A stretch of 46,467 bases of DNA from a virus, in IMG/VR virus record IMGVR_UViG_3300031951_021455, positions 1 to 46,467 of that record; one strand, given 5' to 3'. Below the pieces are notes generated by a model that did not search any database, was not told the origin of the DNA, and was given only the letters and a program-made list of their open reading frames with translations. Shown piece by piece: positions 9,369-18,882 of the stretch. Within the stretch, counting starts at the first letter, position 1, and each line of letters starts with the position of its first letter. Made by a program: the position numbers and the translations under genes.

Positions 9369-9418
9369 AAAAAATTAGTTTTTATAATCTATATATTAAA
9401 TTAAAAAACTAATTTTTT
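9369..9418. repeat. 15-bp perfect inverted repeat around a promoter-like element
   Basis: Arms at 9369-9383 and 9404-9418 are exact reverse complements (AAAAAATTAGTTTTT). The 20-nt spacer contains the TTAATATATA element of the 85-residue gene. It begins at the stop codon of the spike gene, so it may be a weak AT-only terminator or an operator. Confidence 0.5.
9390..9399 (-). promoter_or_regulatory. TTAATATATA promoter-like element, long-spacer class
   Basis: Exact decamer, 24 nt before the ATG at 9365, inside the loop of an inverted repeat. Confidence 0.5.
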
Positions 9419-11702
9419 ATGGAGTTGTTCCGGTTTGGCTATTTGAACTTCCTCCAGATTGGTCTGTATTTTGACCAGAAGTATTTTGTTTTTCCTCTTC
9501 TTTATCTTTTTTCTCTTTATCTTTCTTTTTATCAGTTGGTTGTTTAGGTGGTGTGAATACTACAACTGTTCCCACGAATCCTAGTGGATCTACCTCTGTT
9601 GTACCTTTTGTTTCACTTTCTTTAGCAGCCTTTTCTTTAGATTTATTAAGAGTTTTCTTTTGTCTTATTAATAAAAATACTTGTGAAGAATCTGTTCCTT
9701 CTGGTAAAGATGATAGTATATTTGACTCATATTTATCTTTATATTCTTGTTTAAGTCCATAGTAAGTATCTCCTTCGAATTCTGGTTTTCCAATTCCACC
9801 CGCTGTCAATGTAGTTCTTTTAGCAATCATACCACTATCCACCTTTTGATCAAATAATTCTCTTTGATTTGGTTCATTTTCGTCTTTAAAATATCCTTCT
9901 ATTATAAGAGCTGCGATAACTTGTTTAGAACCTAATTTTTCTTCAATTATTTCTTTTGTTTCTGATATATTTTGTTGAATATTGTCGATTTTTTTATCAA
10001 CTTTATCTTTAATATCTTTATATTTATCTTTAGCTTGTTTAATTTTACCTTTAGCGTATTTTTCGTATTTGTTCAATTTAGTTTCTTCTTCTGTACTTTC
10101 GGTTGATTTCTCATAATCTACTTTATCCGTAAGTGTATAGGTAAATAACTCTTTTTTACCCTCACTTAATTGTTTTTTACATAATTCCATAAACTCATCA
10201 TAGTGATTTATGTTTTTAAAAACTTGAGATCCTTCTGAATAGTTAAAAACATACTGAGCGGTGGATGTATCCGATGATCTGTGAATATACATTGGAATAC
10301 TTCCTTGTTCTATTGGTGAAGTGAAATCATATTTATTTCTTTTGTTATTTCTATGAACAGCACAATAATCAAATTTCAAACAAGGATGTTTTGTATCTTC
10401 TTGAAAATTTGACATTTTTATAACATTTAAATATTGACCGAGTGCTAACATTGCCACATTTTCGGGTAGTTTTTCTTCACCTGGTACTAATCCAGGAACT
10501 GTTGTAATATCATATTCTTTTAATGTCCAGTTACCTTTATCATCTATATAGAATACATTTAGTTGATCATCAAATACATTGGTAATCTTTTTAGTTTTGT
10601 TCCTAATACCAACTATATTAAGTAGATATTGGTCTTTAAAAACTCTATAGTCTTTTGATTCCATAAACTTTATCAGACTGTCAATTTTAGTATTTGAAGT
10701 CGGTGACGATAGAGGCTCTTCTTTTTTAATTGGTTTCTCTTCTGGTTTAGTCGGATCATCTGGTTTTTTTGTTTCAATTCCGGTCGCTGGATTAACTTCA
10801 GATGGTTTAGGAGTTTCTGTTTTTACCTCTTCTTTAGGATCTGTTTTGGTTTCTGTTGGCTCGGCTTTAAAATTTTCATCATATTTTGGTTTAGGACCTT
10901 CAACTGGCTTGAAATCCTCTTCTGTTTTTGTTGTAACTTTATTCTCTTCTTTAGTTGATACCCATTTATCTCCTTGTTGTGATTCATCTTGTCTTTTTTC
11001 AGTTTCGCCTTTTACTGTTGAGGTTTTATCATTATCAACTATATTTACGTGATGTGATAAAAATTTAGTATCTCTTAAAGCTTTATATTTTAAAAGAACT
11101 GCTAAAAAAGGTGGAGATGGCATACAAGGTGTGGGTGATAGTAAAGCTCCGCCAAATTGACCCATAAGATGATCGACAAACTCATCAAACCAAGTCATCC
11201 AGTTGTTTCCCAATACTGCTTGTTGATTAGCTGTTTTATCTCCAATATTTATAATTCTTTTATTGTCTTTAAGGTTTAAATTAATGGAGTTTTCCGTTAT
11301 GTTAATGTTGTTATATTTGTGATCAATTTTAAGACCCTCGGATTCATTTACATATATTTGAGTTCTATGATCATAAAGTAAAGATTTCATAGAAAGATAG
11401 TCTTCATTTGAAAGTGATTTGATTTTATTTTCTAAATTAACATTATAGTGCTCTGAAAATATAAATTCCGGTTTATTTATATCACCTTGGTCAAATACAA
11501 CAATCACAACCTTGCCTTTATCTGGTACTGAAAATTGATTACCGTTAAGATCTTTCCAAGGAGAAGCCCAAGGAATATCTTCAACTTCCATTTTTTCAAA
11601 GAAGTCTAAAACTCTAACCTTTAACCTACCGTGTTTATCTGGGTCTACATTTTCCTCTACTACACCTATATAGGTTTTACCTATTTCAGCTCTTTTTTTC
11701 AT
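9417..11702 (-). CDS. Baseplate central spike, gp5-like, with an altered lysin-fold domain
   Basis: A 761-residue protein. Residues 1-95 match the OB-fold of gp5/gpV-type spikes (IGVVEENVDPDKHGRLKVRV, then IPWASPW and GKVVIVVFDQGD). A charged Lys/Glu/Thr/Pro linker (about 215-330) follows. Residues about 340-545 resemble the lysin encoded at 35267: a shared ITNVFDDQLNVFY-type opening, an IHRSS motif (about 472) in place of IHGSN, and NYSEGSQVF (about 486) in place of KWSAGCQVF, so the likely catalytic Cys is Ser. Residues about 550-605 form a Lys/Glu-rich helix. The C-terminus is a long, disordered Lys/Glu/Ser/Gly tail. Its ATG overlaps the stop of the preceding gene by 4 nt. In T4, gp5 also carries a lysozyme domain in the spike. 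Confidence 0.75.
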   Translation of the reverse strand: MKKRAEIGKTYIGVVEENVDPDKHGRLKVRVLDFFEKMEVEDIPWASPWKDLNGNQFSVPDKGKVVIVVFDQGDINKPEFIFSEHYNVNLENKIKSLSNEDYLSMKSLLYDHRTQIYVNESEGLKIDHKYNNINITENSINLNLKDNKRIINIGDKTANQQAVLGNNWMTWFDEFVDHLMGQFGGALLSPTPCMPSPPFLAVLLKYKALRDTKFLSHHVNIVDNDKTSTVKGETEKRQDESQQGDKWVSTKEENKVTTKTEEDFKPVEGPKPKYDENFKAEPTETKTDPKEEVKTETPKPSEVNPATGIETKKPDDPTKPEEKPIKKEEPLSSPTSNTKIDSLIKFMESKDYRVFKDQYLLNIVGIRNKTKKITNVFDDQLNVFYIDDKGNWTLKEYDITTVPGLVPGEEKLPENVAMLALGQYLNVIKMSNFQEDTKHPCLKFDYCAVHRNNKRNKYDFTSPIEQGSIPMYIHRSSDTSTAQYVFNYSEGSQVFKNINHYDEFMELCKKQLSEGKKELFTYTLTDKVDYEKSTESTEEETKLNKYEKYAKGKIKQAKDKYKDIKDKVDKKIDNIQQNISETKEIIEEKLGSKQVIAALIIEGYFKDENEPNQRELFDQKVDSGMIAKRTTLTAGGIGKPEFEGDTYYGLKQEYKDKYESNILSSLPEGTDSSQVFLLIRQKKTLNKSKEKAAKESETKGTTEVDPLGFVGTVVVFTPPKQPTDKKKDKEKKDKEEEKQNTSGQNTDQSGGSSNSQTGTTP

Positions 11703-13765
11703 TGACCTCCGAATAATTTATTTGCCATAGATCCTCCTGCAAAATTCGCAACATCATTTTTTAGCGTTCCCATAGTGTCAAAAAAGTTACCAGAAGGTGG
11801 TATATTAGAAAGTAAGTTCTTTTGAACAGATCCTCCTACTTTATTAGAAAATGCTTTATCTAGAGTTTGATTAAGTAAGGTTTGTCTGATTGACGCTCCT
11901 TTTAATCCGGTTTCTTGTGACATTGTGTTAAAAAAAGTACTTGCTTTTCCTTTTGCTTGTGTTACTTTTGTTCCGATTCCGGTAACATCTACAACGAAAT
12001 TGACTGCTTTTTTAAATGCTGGACTTGGTCCTTTAGAGAAAGCTTCCGACGTCAAACTATTTTGTTTTTCAGCTTTTTGTGCATTCTTTTCAGATTGAAG
12101 TTTAAAAACATCAAATGCCTCTGTAGCGACTCTAGATTGTGGTTCTCCGTATATTAATAGAACTTTAGGTTTTTCAACTCCTACTTGTTTATCGGTATTA
12201 GTATTTGATGTAAAAAATCTTGGTGTAGAAGAACCGCCCGATCCTGTTTTTCTAGCATCTCTAGCTCCTGCGTTTCCTATTTTCCAGATTGCTCCAGCAT
12301 CGTATCCTACATATGTTCCCCATTCATAGTTTGATTGTGGTACAAATCTCTCCATTTTTAATGTTGAGTATTTAAAGTCAAAGTTTATAGAATAATTTTC
12401 TTGAGCAGCTGGTCCTTCTCCACCAACTGATACCTCATTTGGATGTGGCATTTTGTCAAAGTAAAATTGACATTCTTTTAGTGAATAAACATATCTACTT
12501 AGGTTATCTTTAACTTCTCTAACAGTTGGTCCTGATTTATTTACTCTCATAAAGTTTCTAAATTCGGAAATAATAATTTTACAATTAAATCTTAGTAAGT
12601 TATCAGGAACAATCATTTTACCTTGAGGTTTTGACCAATAAAGCAATTTATATAAATGTGCTAACGCACCAACACTAAGTGATACATCTTCATAAAAATC
12701 TAAACTTATAAAGTCATTTCTATAATCAGCAAAATATTTTAAAGTGTTGCCTTTATTTTGTTCTATTAAAAGATCTAATCCAGTGACTTTTTTCAGATAA
12801 TATCCCATATATGCTAATCTACCCGGTTCATGAATATTCGAGTTAGAAGGTAACATTGCTGAATTTGGTTTTGCTTTTGTAAAAGCAATTTTCGTATCAT
12901 CTATTGAATTTTGAAAAGCTACTTCTTGGTCAACTCTAAAAAGTTTTTTAAACTGATTTTTAAATTCTTCATAGACCGCAATTCTTTCTGTAAATTCATT
13001 TACGTTTGAATATTGTCTTAAAAAATCTAAAACCGATCCGTTTAAAAGTGGAGAACTACCCGCCTCAAAGATTATATCAAATCCAAAAAAGACAGGATCA
13101 TTCAATTCCCAAGGTGTTCCTTTAAAGTTATCTAATCTAGCAGTGCTTCCTGAATCGGTAGGAAGTTCTAAGAATGCTTGTTCGTCTATTACTTGAAGTC
13201 CATTTCTAAAATAATCTCCTCGTAGATCTCCAAAAATTAGAGGAATATCTCTAAATGTGTAGGGTTTATCTTGAACATCTTTTTCACTTCTTTCAAAGTT
13301 TTTTGTCTTGTCCCATTTTGACATTGGAGTGGTTTTTGGAACACCAGTGTCTCCTTCTGTTCTTCTTAAATAATCAGCTTTAAGAATATGTCCTCTCCAG
13401 TCTTGAAATATATAACCACCGGCTGATGCTTTAGTGACTATATCATTTGGTAAAGTTTCACTTGTTGGATAAATTGATTCTGGTGGTAAAAATCCCCTTT
13501 TTCCGGCTTCTGCACTAAAAATACCATGTGGATAAGGACTCTCAACCGGATCCTTAATAAGTATTCCGTTTGGTCCATAGTTAGGAAATCCTCCGTTTTT
13601 TGCTAAATTTGTGTAGAAATCATAAGAAGCCCCATCAACTGCACTTTGTTTGTCTATCGGTGATGTGTAGGTAAGATAACTCCAGTCTAATTGTGGATTA
13701 CCTGTTGCTGCATCTATCAAATAAGTAAGTGCTCCTTGGTGATTAGGATTATCAAAAATACTCAT
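11699..13765 (-). CDS. Baseplate / tail structural protein
   Basis: A 688-residue protein without catalytic motifs, located between the GH108-like gene and the gp5-like spike in one leftward operon (4-nt ATGA overlap with the spike). The N-terminal half is rich in aromatic and Pro/Gly turns; about residues 370-470 contain a Phe/Lys-rich beta-type segment (NYSINFDFKYSTLKMERFVP) and a following Gly/Trp-rich stretch; the last ~100 residues are Ala/Lys/Gln-rich and likely helical, ending in a Gly/Asn/Phe-rich tail. Size and context fit a tube-cap or wedge component, but the T4 equivalent cannot be named. The start is 4 nt after a TTAATATATA decamer. Confidence 0.6.
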   Translation of the reverse strand: MSIFDNPNHQGALTYLIDAATGNPQLDWSYLTYTSPIDKQSAVDGASYDFYTNLAKNGGFPNYGPNGILIKDPVESPYPHGIFSAEAGKRGFLPPESIYPTSETLPNDIVTKASAGGYIFQDWRGHILKADYLRRTEGDTGVPKTTPMSKWDKTKNFERSEKDVQDKPYTFRDIPLIFGDLRGDYFRNGLQVIDEQAFLELPTDSGSTARLDNFKGTPWELNDPVFFGFDIIFEAGSSPLLNGSVLDFLRQYSNVNEFTERIAVYEEFKNQFKKLFRVDQEVAFQNSIDDTKIAFTKAKPNSAMLPSNSNIHEPGRLAYMGYYLKKVTGLDLLIEQNKGNTLKYFADYRNDFISLDFYEDVSLSVGALAHLYKLLYWSKPQGKMIVPDNLLRFNCKIIISEFRNFMRVNKSGPTVREVKDNLSRYVYSLKECQFYFDKMPHPNEVSVGGEGPAAQENYSINFDFKYSTLKMERFVPQSNYEWGTYVGYDAGAIWKIGNAGARDARKTGSGGSSTPRFFTSNTNTDKQVGVEKPKVLLIYGEPQSRVATEAFDVFKLQSEKNAQKAEKQNSLTSEAFSKGPSPAFKKAVNFVVDVTGIGTKVTQAKGKASTFFNTMSQETGLKGASIRQTLLNQTLDKAFSNKVGGSVQKNLLSNIPPSGNFFDTMGTLKNDVANFAGGSMANKLFGGQ

Positions 13766-13769
13766 AGAC

Positions 13770-13779
13770 TATATATTAA
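13770..13779 (-). promoter_or_regulatory. TTAATATATA promoter-like element, short-spacer class
   Basis: Exact decamer, 4 nt before the ATG at 13765; lies in the 27-nt gap after the GH108-like gene, so the baseplate operon has an internal promoter-like site. Confidence 0.5.
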
Positions 13780-13792
13780 GTTTATGTCTTTT

Positions 13793-15718
13793 CTATGATT
13801 CATGAAAATCTTGTATCCATGCATTTACTCCGTTTATCCAACCATTTCTATAAACTGAATTTTTATTACCGGGTTGTGAAATATTTAGAAGAAACTGTGC
13901 TCTACAATCATATAAAGCTGATATCAATTCCGATTCTTTACCTTGGTCGTAGAGTTGATTTACATAATTTATATGAGCGTCTTTTATTTTACCAGATGTG
14001 AATTCTTTACTACCTTTCAATAGATTAAGTGCAGTATTTAAGTTTTTAATAGCACCGCCTGAACCACTACCCCAAGCAAGGTACGTGTAAAAGTAACCGG
14101 CGACTTTGCTTTTCATCTCTAATCCCCTGTTTGGTTTAACAAAGGTATCGTTCATTACTTTCCACCAGTCTTCATCACTCATTTCTAAAAATCTCTTCTG
14201 AAGTGATTCCGATCCATGTTCAGATGAATTTTTAACCCCAAATGCCGTTTTAAATACTAACCAAAGTATTCCTTTGTTTGTATGTATATTGTAAATTCTT
14301 CCTTTTGTGCTACTAGTACAGAGTGAATCATACTTTTTAGCATTTGGATGGTCTTTTTTACTGATAGGGCATACTGTTTTATCTTTATAACTTCGGTACG
14401 CACTATCACTAGTTCCATTTGCAACTCCTCCTTCTGCCTTTTTAACTCTTTTAATAAATGAAGCTTCTGTAATTTTAGGATTACCATATTTAAATTTAGT
14501 CAGTTTATATGTTTCACTTACTTTCACATCCCACGAGTTTCCAGAACCTTGTGTTTTTTGAAAAGATTTTCCTTGTAAAAATCCTTTTTTGGTTGGTTTA
14601 AGGCTATCTGAAGGAACTTCCGCTGGTGGATCTTCATTAGATGATGGTGGTGTGAAATCTAGCTGTTCTGGATTAGGTTCTGTAAGATCCACAGCTGCTG
14701 CTGTATTGGAGTTAAATTCTTCAACCACAACACTCTCAAAACTTTCCTCTGGTCCTGTAAATTCTGATTCCTTATATTCTTCTGATACTTCAAATGTAAC
14801 TTCTTCTGGACCTGGATCAAATTCATCAACTATTTCAACTTCCTCTTTAGATATAATTTTGAGTTTTCCTAACTCAGCATTTACTAAATATCCTGTTGTT
14901 GTGACATCAAATTTATATTCGCCTTCTATTAATTTAGCAGATGTTCCACTCGATCCAGAAGTTCCTGATGTTGTAACATCTGTAGATGTTGATGATCCTG
15001 GAAAATTATCCATAAATAATATTACATCCTTTTCAATAAAAGGTTCTTTTCCAAAGCCTTCAACCCATTTACCAGTACCATCATAAAATAATTCAGCGGA
15101 TTTTACTGATATCTTCTTTGTAGTCTCATCCCAAGTAAATCCGACAGTTTTTTCTCTTTTGATTATTGACTCACCATCTTTAAATACTTCGAATCCTATT
15201 TCCAGAGGTCTATCGCCTGGTTTAGCATTGGTAGGTGTAATTGTTGATATCCATTTTGCTACAACTGTTGGTTTTCCTTTATTCTCAGCAGGAGCTGTTT
15301 GAGTTTTTTTAGCCTCACAGGCCAATTCAAAACTTGCAGTAATTCCATATACTGTTTCAAATTCTTTTTTAAGTAATCTTATCAAATTTTCTTGAGAATC
15401 AATCACTTCAAGCTCATATTCAAATCCATCGTCATTTTTTGATAACTCAAAAGTCCTATTAGACTCAACTGGACCAATAGTAGATTTATCAACTACCGTT
15501 TTTGATTGTGGGTTGGTCCATGGTGTTGGAAGACCAGTTAAAGTTGCTTTTCCTACTGAACTATATTCAATCAAAATAGATGACTGAGTACTGCCATTTA
15601 CAGTGAAAGTGTATTCCTTTTCTCCCTTTTTTTGTACATCTAAAGTTAGATCACCTGAAATTTTCTTTTCATTATCATCTTTTGGTTTTTTTACTTTTAG
15701 ATTATATTCCTGAGCCAT
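13793..15718 (-). CDS. Tail protein with C-terminal GH108-like lysozyme
   Basis: A 641-residue protein. The first ~340 residues are beta-rich repeats separated by a short GTSGSSGTS linker (about 248-256) and an acidic Pro/Glu-rich linker (about 300-370). From about 420 to the end the pattern is that of GH108-type lysozymes with their PG-binding partner: FIKRVKKAEGG (catalytic Glu at about 433), IHTNKGILWLVF in place of the usual Thr-x-x-Gly-Ile stretch, SDEDWWKVM, AWGSGSGG, and the terminal R-hydrophobic then NGWINGVNAW element. This family cleaves the glycan strand of peptidoglycan. An insertion with several Cys and Lys residues lies between the EGG and HTNKG motifs. It starts 5 nt after the hub gene. 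Confidence 0.65.
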   Translation of the reverse strand: MAQEYNLKVKKPKDDNEKKISGDLTLDVQKKGEKEYTFTVNGSTQSSILIEYSSVGKATLTGLPTPWTNPQSKTVVDKSTIGPVESNRTFELSKNDDGFEYELEVIDSQENLIRLLKKEFETVYGITASFELACEAKKTQTAPAENKGKPTVVAKWISTITPTNAKPGDRPLEIGFEVFKDGESIIKREKTVGFTWDETTKKISVKSAELFYDGTGKWVEGFGKEPFIEKDVILFMDNFPGSSTSTDVTTSGTSGSSGTSAKLIEGEYKFDVTTTGYLVNAELGKLKIISKEEVEIVDEFDPGPEEVTFEVSEEYKESEFTGPEESFESVVVEEFNSNTAAAVDLTEPNPEQLDFTPPSSNEDPPAEVPSDSLKPTKKGFLQGKSFQKTQGSGNSWDVKVSETYKLTKFKYGNPKITEASFIKRVKKAEGGVANGTSDSAYRSYKDKTVCPISKKDHPNAKKYDSLCTSSTKGRIYNIHTNKGILWLVFKTAFGVKNSSEHGSESLQKRFLEMSDEDWWKVMNDTFVKPNRGLEMKSKVAGYFYTYLAWGSGSGGAIKNLNTALNLLKGSKEFTSGKIKDAHINYVNQLYDQGKESELISALYDCRAQFLLNISQPGNKNSVYRNGWINGVNAWIQDFHES

Positions 15719-15723
15719 TTATA

Positions 15724-18700
15724 TTAATTCTTTTTTTCAATTATAGTTAATTTAGCATCAATATTATATTTATTAATAATTTCTTGTTTCAATATACCAA
15801 CCATTCCATCAGCTAATTCCTGATAAGTTTCATCTGATTTTCCAAGAACTGCTGGAACTTGAGGTCCTTTTATCGGACCAATTGTTCCACCATCAGGAAA
15901 TCCACTTAAAACACCAACAGCATTTCTTTTAGGACCTATGGCCTGAAATGTAATTTTTCCAGTAATCTTTTTATTACCTTCTGTTTCCGGAGTAGGAATT
16001 CCTAAGATATATTCTCTTTCTCCATTACTTACTTTATTCTCTGGTGAGTTAGTTACGGTTTGAGCCGGTTGTTTAGACTTATTTACCGCATCTTGTTCAG
16101 CTAATTTTGTAGCGTTTTCTTTTTGTTTTCCTTTTCCAGCTGGATCTGGTCCTGCAGTTCCTGTTCCATCAACTTCTTTACCACTTATTTCAAAAGTTGC
16201 TTTTGCTGTTACCGTACCATCTGCGTTATCAACATAAGTTGCTGATAATAATTTATTAGTGACCACTGAATCAGCTGACGTACCTGATGTTCCTGAAGTT
16301 CCACTTGTGGCAGAGGTTCCACTAGTTCCTGATGTACCAGAGGATCCGGGCGATGGTTGAGATTGTGGTCTTTGTTCTAACACAGAACCAGTCACTTCAT
16401 TTCCATTTTCTTCTAATCTAGTAATTACAATTTGAAACTTTTTACCATCTTCTCCTTCAACATAATAAACTTCGTTAATAGCATAAGCACTGTTTGGTGG
16501 ATCAAGTGGTTTTTCTTCGTTGCTATTTCCTTCTTTTGTTTCTGGCTTTGTTTCGTCTTTCTGTTCTTCTACCTCTTCTGGAAGCTTTGAAAGTTCTTTT
16601 CTAGCTACCACAATATTTTGTGTAAGCTTACCTCTTGACCAATTATAACTTATATCTACAACCATCCAGTCTCCGTTAAGTCTAACTTGTGATTTATCTG
16701 GTTCGGTAACGGTCGGAGCTGAATTAACAAAATAAATCTTAATTTTTTGAAATTTATATAAATTAAAATTACCGTTTGGTAACTCCATTTCGCATGATAT
16801 TCTTGTTAAATTGTCAAAATTTACTTTGTTTTGAGTTGGTGAGTAAAGGTAATTTTTGTGTGAGTTTGACATATCAATTCTTCCTCCAAACTTAGTTCTA
16901 AAATTTTCTACTAAATCTTTTCCATCTGCTGGTTTTCCTTTTAATATAAGTTTATCATTACCAGTAGATGTTAATGAATTTACATCAAATATTAAAAATG
17001 ATTTAGAAGCCGAATCGTAAAATTTTGTTATAGTAAATTGTCCTTTTGTTACAGATTTTTGAGTTGAGTTATTTTTAACTATCTCTTTGTGGAAAAAGAA
17101 ACTTGAACTTCTTTGAGAGTCATCTTTGATAAGTATCATAGGCACTATCTTATCCGACTCTTCGGATTTTCTATCTACTTGAGAAAGACCTTTTGAGTCT
17201 AATCCAACATCTGTATTGTTATTTCTTGACCATTCTTTTTCTATATCAACATAATTGAAACAATAATAAAAATCGATATATCCCATAACAAATGAGTTAT
17301 CCGAAATATAGGAATGTTCAACAATTTGACCTATAAATTCTCTCCATGTTTTTCCAGTATTAACCCATTTCATTTCATCTTGTGTGTCGTTGATATTAGA
17401 ATTATATCCGAGCTCAAGCTCTTTAGCTATGTCTCTCATTACTTTAAAGGAAGTTCCTTTATATGCTTTATAGTTTATTTTATAGAAATCTTTAAGATCA
17501 ATGCTTCCTGTTACTGTGTAATTTCCGCTTTTATTTTGTTGAAAATTAGTTAATTTGAACTTCATGTGTATAGACTTCAAATTTGGACTACCCGAATTTA
17601 GAAATATTTCAAATGTAGTATCATCTAATGGCATTCCGTCTCTTTTCATAAGACCGTTTGAGTCTGAAAAAACAACATTACAACAAGGAACTATACCATC
17701 GTGGAAAAGAGACATTTGAAGTATATCTCTTGATTCAATTTGATAGGTATTATACCAGAAAAGAGGGGTGTTTCCTAAACTTTGTAGATAATCCTGTGTC
17801 TGTAAATCTTTACTTCCAGCATCTAACTTTATTGGTCGAAGTTTATATGTAGTTTTGTCGATTTGTGCAATTATTGGTCTATTACCATCTGTCTTTTTTT
17901 CTTCTTCTCCTTTTGGCTCCTGTTGTTTAGGAGAAGGATCACCTTCAACTTTTATAGTAAATTCAGTTGGTTCGATATCTTCAGCTTCTGTTGTAACTGA
18001 GATGACGTATTCTCCTGGTTCGTCAAATTGAAGACCTTCGAATACCGCTTCTCCAAAAATTGTTTCTTTTTCTACCTCACCCATTAATTCACCTGGGCCG
18101 CTTTTCTTAACTAATTTTATTTTTGATATTTTTGTAGGACCCGGATCAGCGGCCGCTTTATTATTGTTATTTGCTGCATTTTCGGTTTTTTCGACATTTT
18201 GATCCGTAGTTGGTGGTTGATCACCGGATGTTCCTTGATCAGCTGATGAATCAACAGATGTAGTTTGAACTAAAACACCACTGTACTCTGGTAAATTTTT
18301 AGGAGAACCAGATGGGCCAATTTTCACACCAACAGTGCCTTCTTTTAGACCCGCTGATTTTGGTAAATTTGGATATTTTTGAGGCCATGTATGTTGAAAA
18401 AATATTTGTCTAAAACCACCTGGAAAATAAAGATCTATAACATCTGCTACTTTAGCACCTTTAATACCTACCGCAGCGTTGTATTCCTTTTTATAATTCG
18501 GATAAGCATGTGAAGCCGGTGGAGATTTTTTTGGATATCCTCCAGATGCACCACCCCAAGATGAAAACCCAACATAAGCATTTCCATCTGGAGATTCTTC
18601 AATCGTGAATTCCCAATCAACTTTATAATTTACAGGATCAACCGTGAATTTTACCGATGTTATACAAGGATTTAGGTTGTATTTTTTATAAAATGATTGT

Positions 18701-18852
18701 AAAGCTGTTGGAATTTTACCTTTACCAATACTTCCAAATTGGATCCATCCATGAAGATTAGCCCAAGTACCATCTCCCGAACCAAACTTATGCATTCCAT
18801 CCCAGTTGCCTTTACCTGTTTTATGTGTTCCTGAAACTACTTCTTTAGCCAT
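15724..18852 (-). CDS. Baseplate hub protein (gp27/gpD-type) with extra domains
   Basis: A 1042-residue protein, first gene of the leftward baseplate operon. Residues 1-190 form an uncharacterised Gly/Trp/Lys-rich domain; 190-330 are linkers and an Ig-like strand set; about 350-770 is a hub-type region, including FKVMRDIAKELELGYNSNIN, MKWVNTGKTWREFIGQIVEHS and a FYYCFNYVDIEKEW segment, typical of tail-hub proteins that recur in T4 gp27 and Mu gp44 relatives. About 836-861 is a Gly-Thr-Ser repeat linker. The C-terminal 170 residues are beta-rich and resemble the start of the downstream GH108-like protein (both contain a TGLP or SGFPDGG turn and IGPIKGP/IGPVESN). The hub would seat the gp5-like spike. 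The start is 5 nt after TTAATATATA. Confidence 0.65.
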   Translation of the reverse strand: MAKEVVSGTHKTGKGNWDGMHKFGSGDGTWANLHGWIQFGSIGKGKIPTALQSFYKKYNLNPCITSVKFTVDPVNYKVDWEFTIEESPDGNAYVGFSSWGGASGGYPKKSPPASHAYPNYKKEYNAAVGIKGAKVADVIDLYFPGGFRQIFFQHTWPQKYPNLPKSAGLKEGTVGVKIGPSGSPKNLPEYSGVLVQTTSVDSSADQGTSGDQPPTTDQNVEKTENAANNNNKAAADPGPTKISKIKLVKKSGPGELMGEVEKETIFGEAVFEGLQFDEPGEYVISVTTEAEDIEPTEFTIKVEGDPSPKQQEPKGEEEKKTDGNRPIIAQIDKTTYKLRPIKLDAGSKDLQTQDYLQSLGNTPLFWYNTYQIESRDILQMSLFHDGIVPCCNVVFSDSNGLMKRDGMPLDDTTFEIFLNSGSPNLKSIHMKFKLTNFQQNKSGNYTVTGSIDLKDFYKINYKAYKGTSFKVMRDIAKELELGYNSNINDTQDEMKWVNTGKTWREFIGQIVEHSYISDNSFVMGYIDFYYCFNYVDIEKEWSRNNNTDVGLDSKGLSQVDRKSEESDKIVPMILIKDDSQRSSSFFFHKEIVKNNSTQKSVTKGQFTITKFYDSASKSFLIFDVNSLTSTGNDKLILKGKPADGKDLVENFRTKFGGRIDMSNSHKNYLYSPTQNKVNFDNLTRISCEMELPNGNFNLYKFQKIKIYFVNSAPTVTEPDKSQVRLNGDWMVVDISYNWSRGKLTQNIVVARKELSKLPEEVEEQKDETKPETKEGNSNEEKPLDPPNSAYAINEVYYVEGEDGKKFQIVITRLEENGNEVTGSVLEQRPQSQPSPGSSGTSGTSGTSATSGTSGTSGTSADSVVTNKLLSATYVDNADGTVTAKATFEISGKEVDGTGTAGPDPAGKGKQKENATKLAEQDAVNKSKQPAQTVTNSPENKVSNGEREYILGIPTPETEGNKKITGKITFQAIGPKRNAVGVLSGFPDGGTIGPIKGPQVPAVLGKSDETYQELADGMVGILKQEIINKYNIDAKLTIIEKKN
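16274..16352 (-). repeat. Gly-Thr-Ser coding repeat in the hub gene
   Basis: Codes for about eight consecutive Gly-Thr-Ser-type triplets with one Ala-Thr-Ser interruption. The same triplet repeat appears in the GH108-like gene and, greatly expanded, at the end of the window. Confidence 0.7.
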
Positions 18853-18857
18853 TAATT

Positions 18858-18867
18858 TATATATTAA
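18858..18867 (-). promoter_or_regulatory. TTAATATATA promoter-like element, short-spacer class
   Basis: Exact decamer, 5 nt before the ATG of the hub gene; it should drive the leftward baseplate operon. Confidence 0.5.
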
Positions 18868-18882
18868 TGGACATGACTTTCA

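Noticed and set aside
14589-15086. 165-codon rightward frame opposite the GH108-like gene
   Set aside because: Ser/Thr/Val-rich mirror of the acidic linker; the leftward gene has a recognisable domain.
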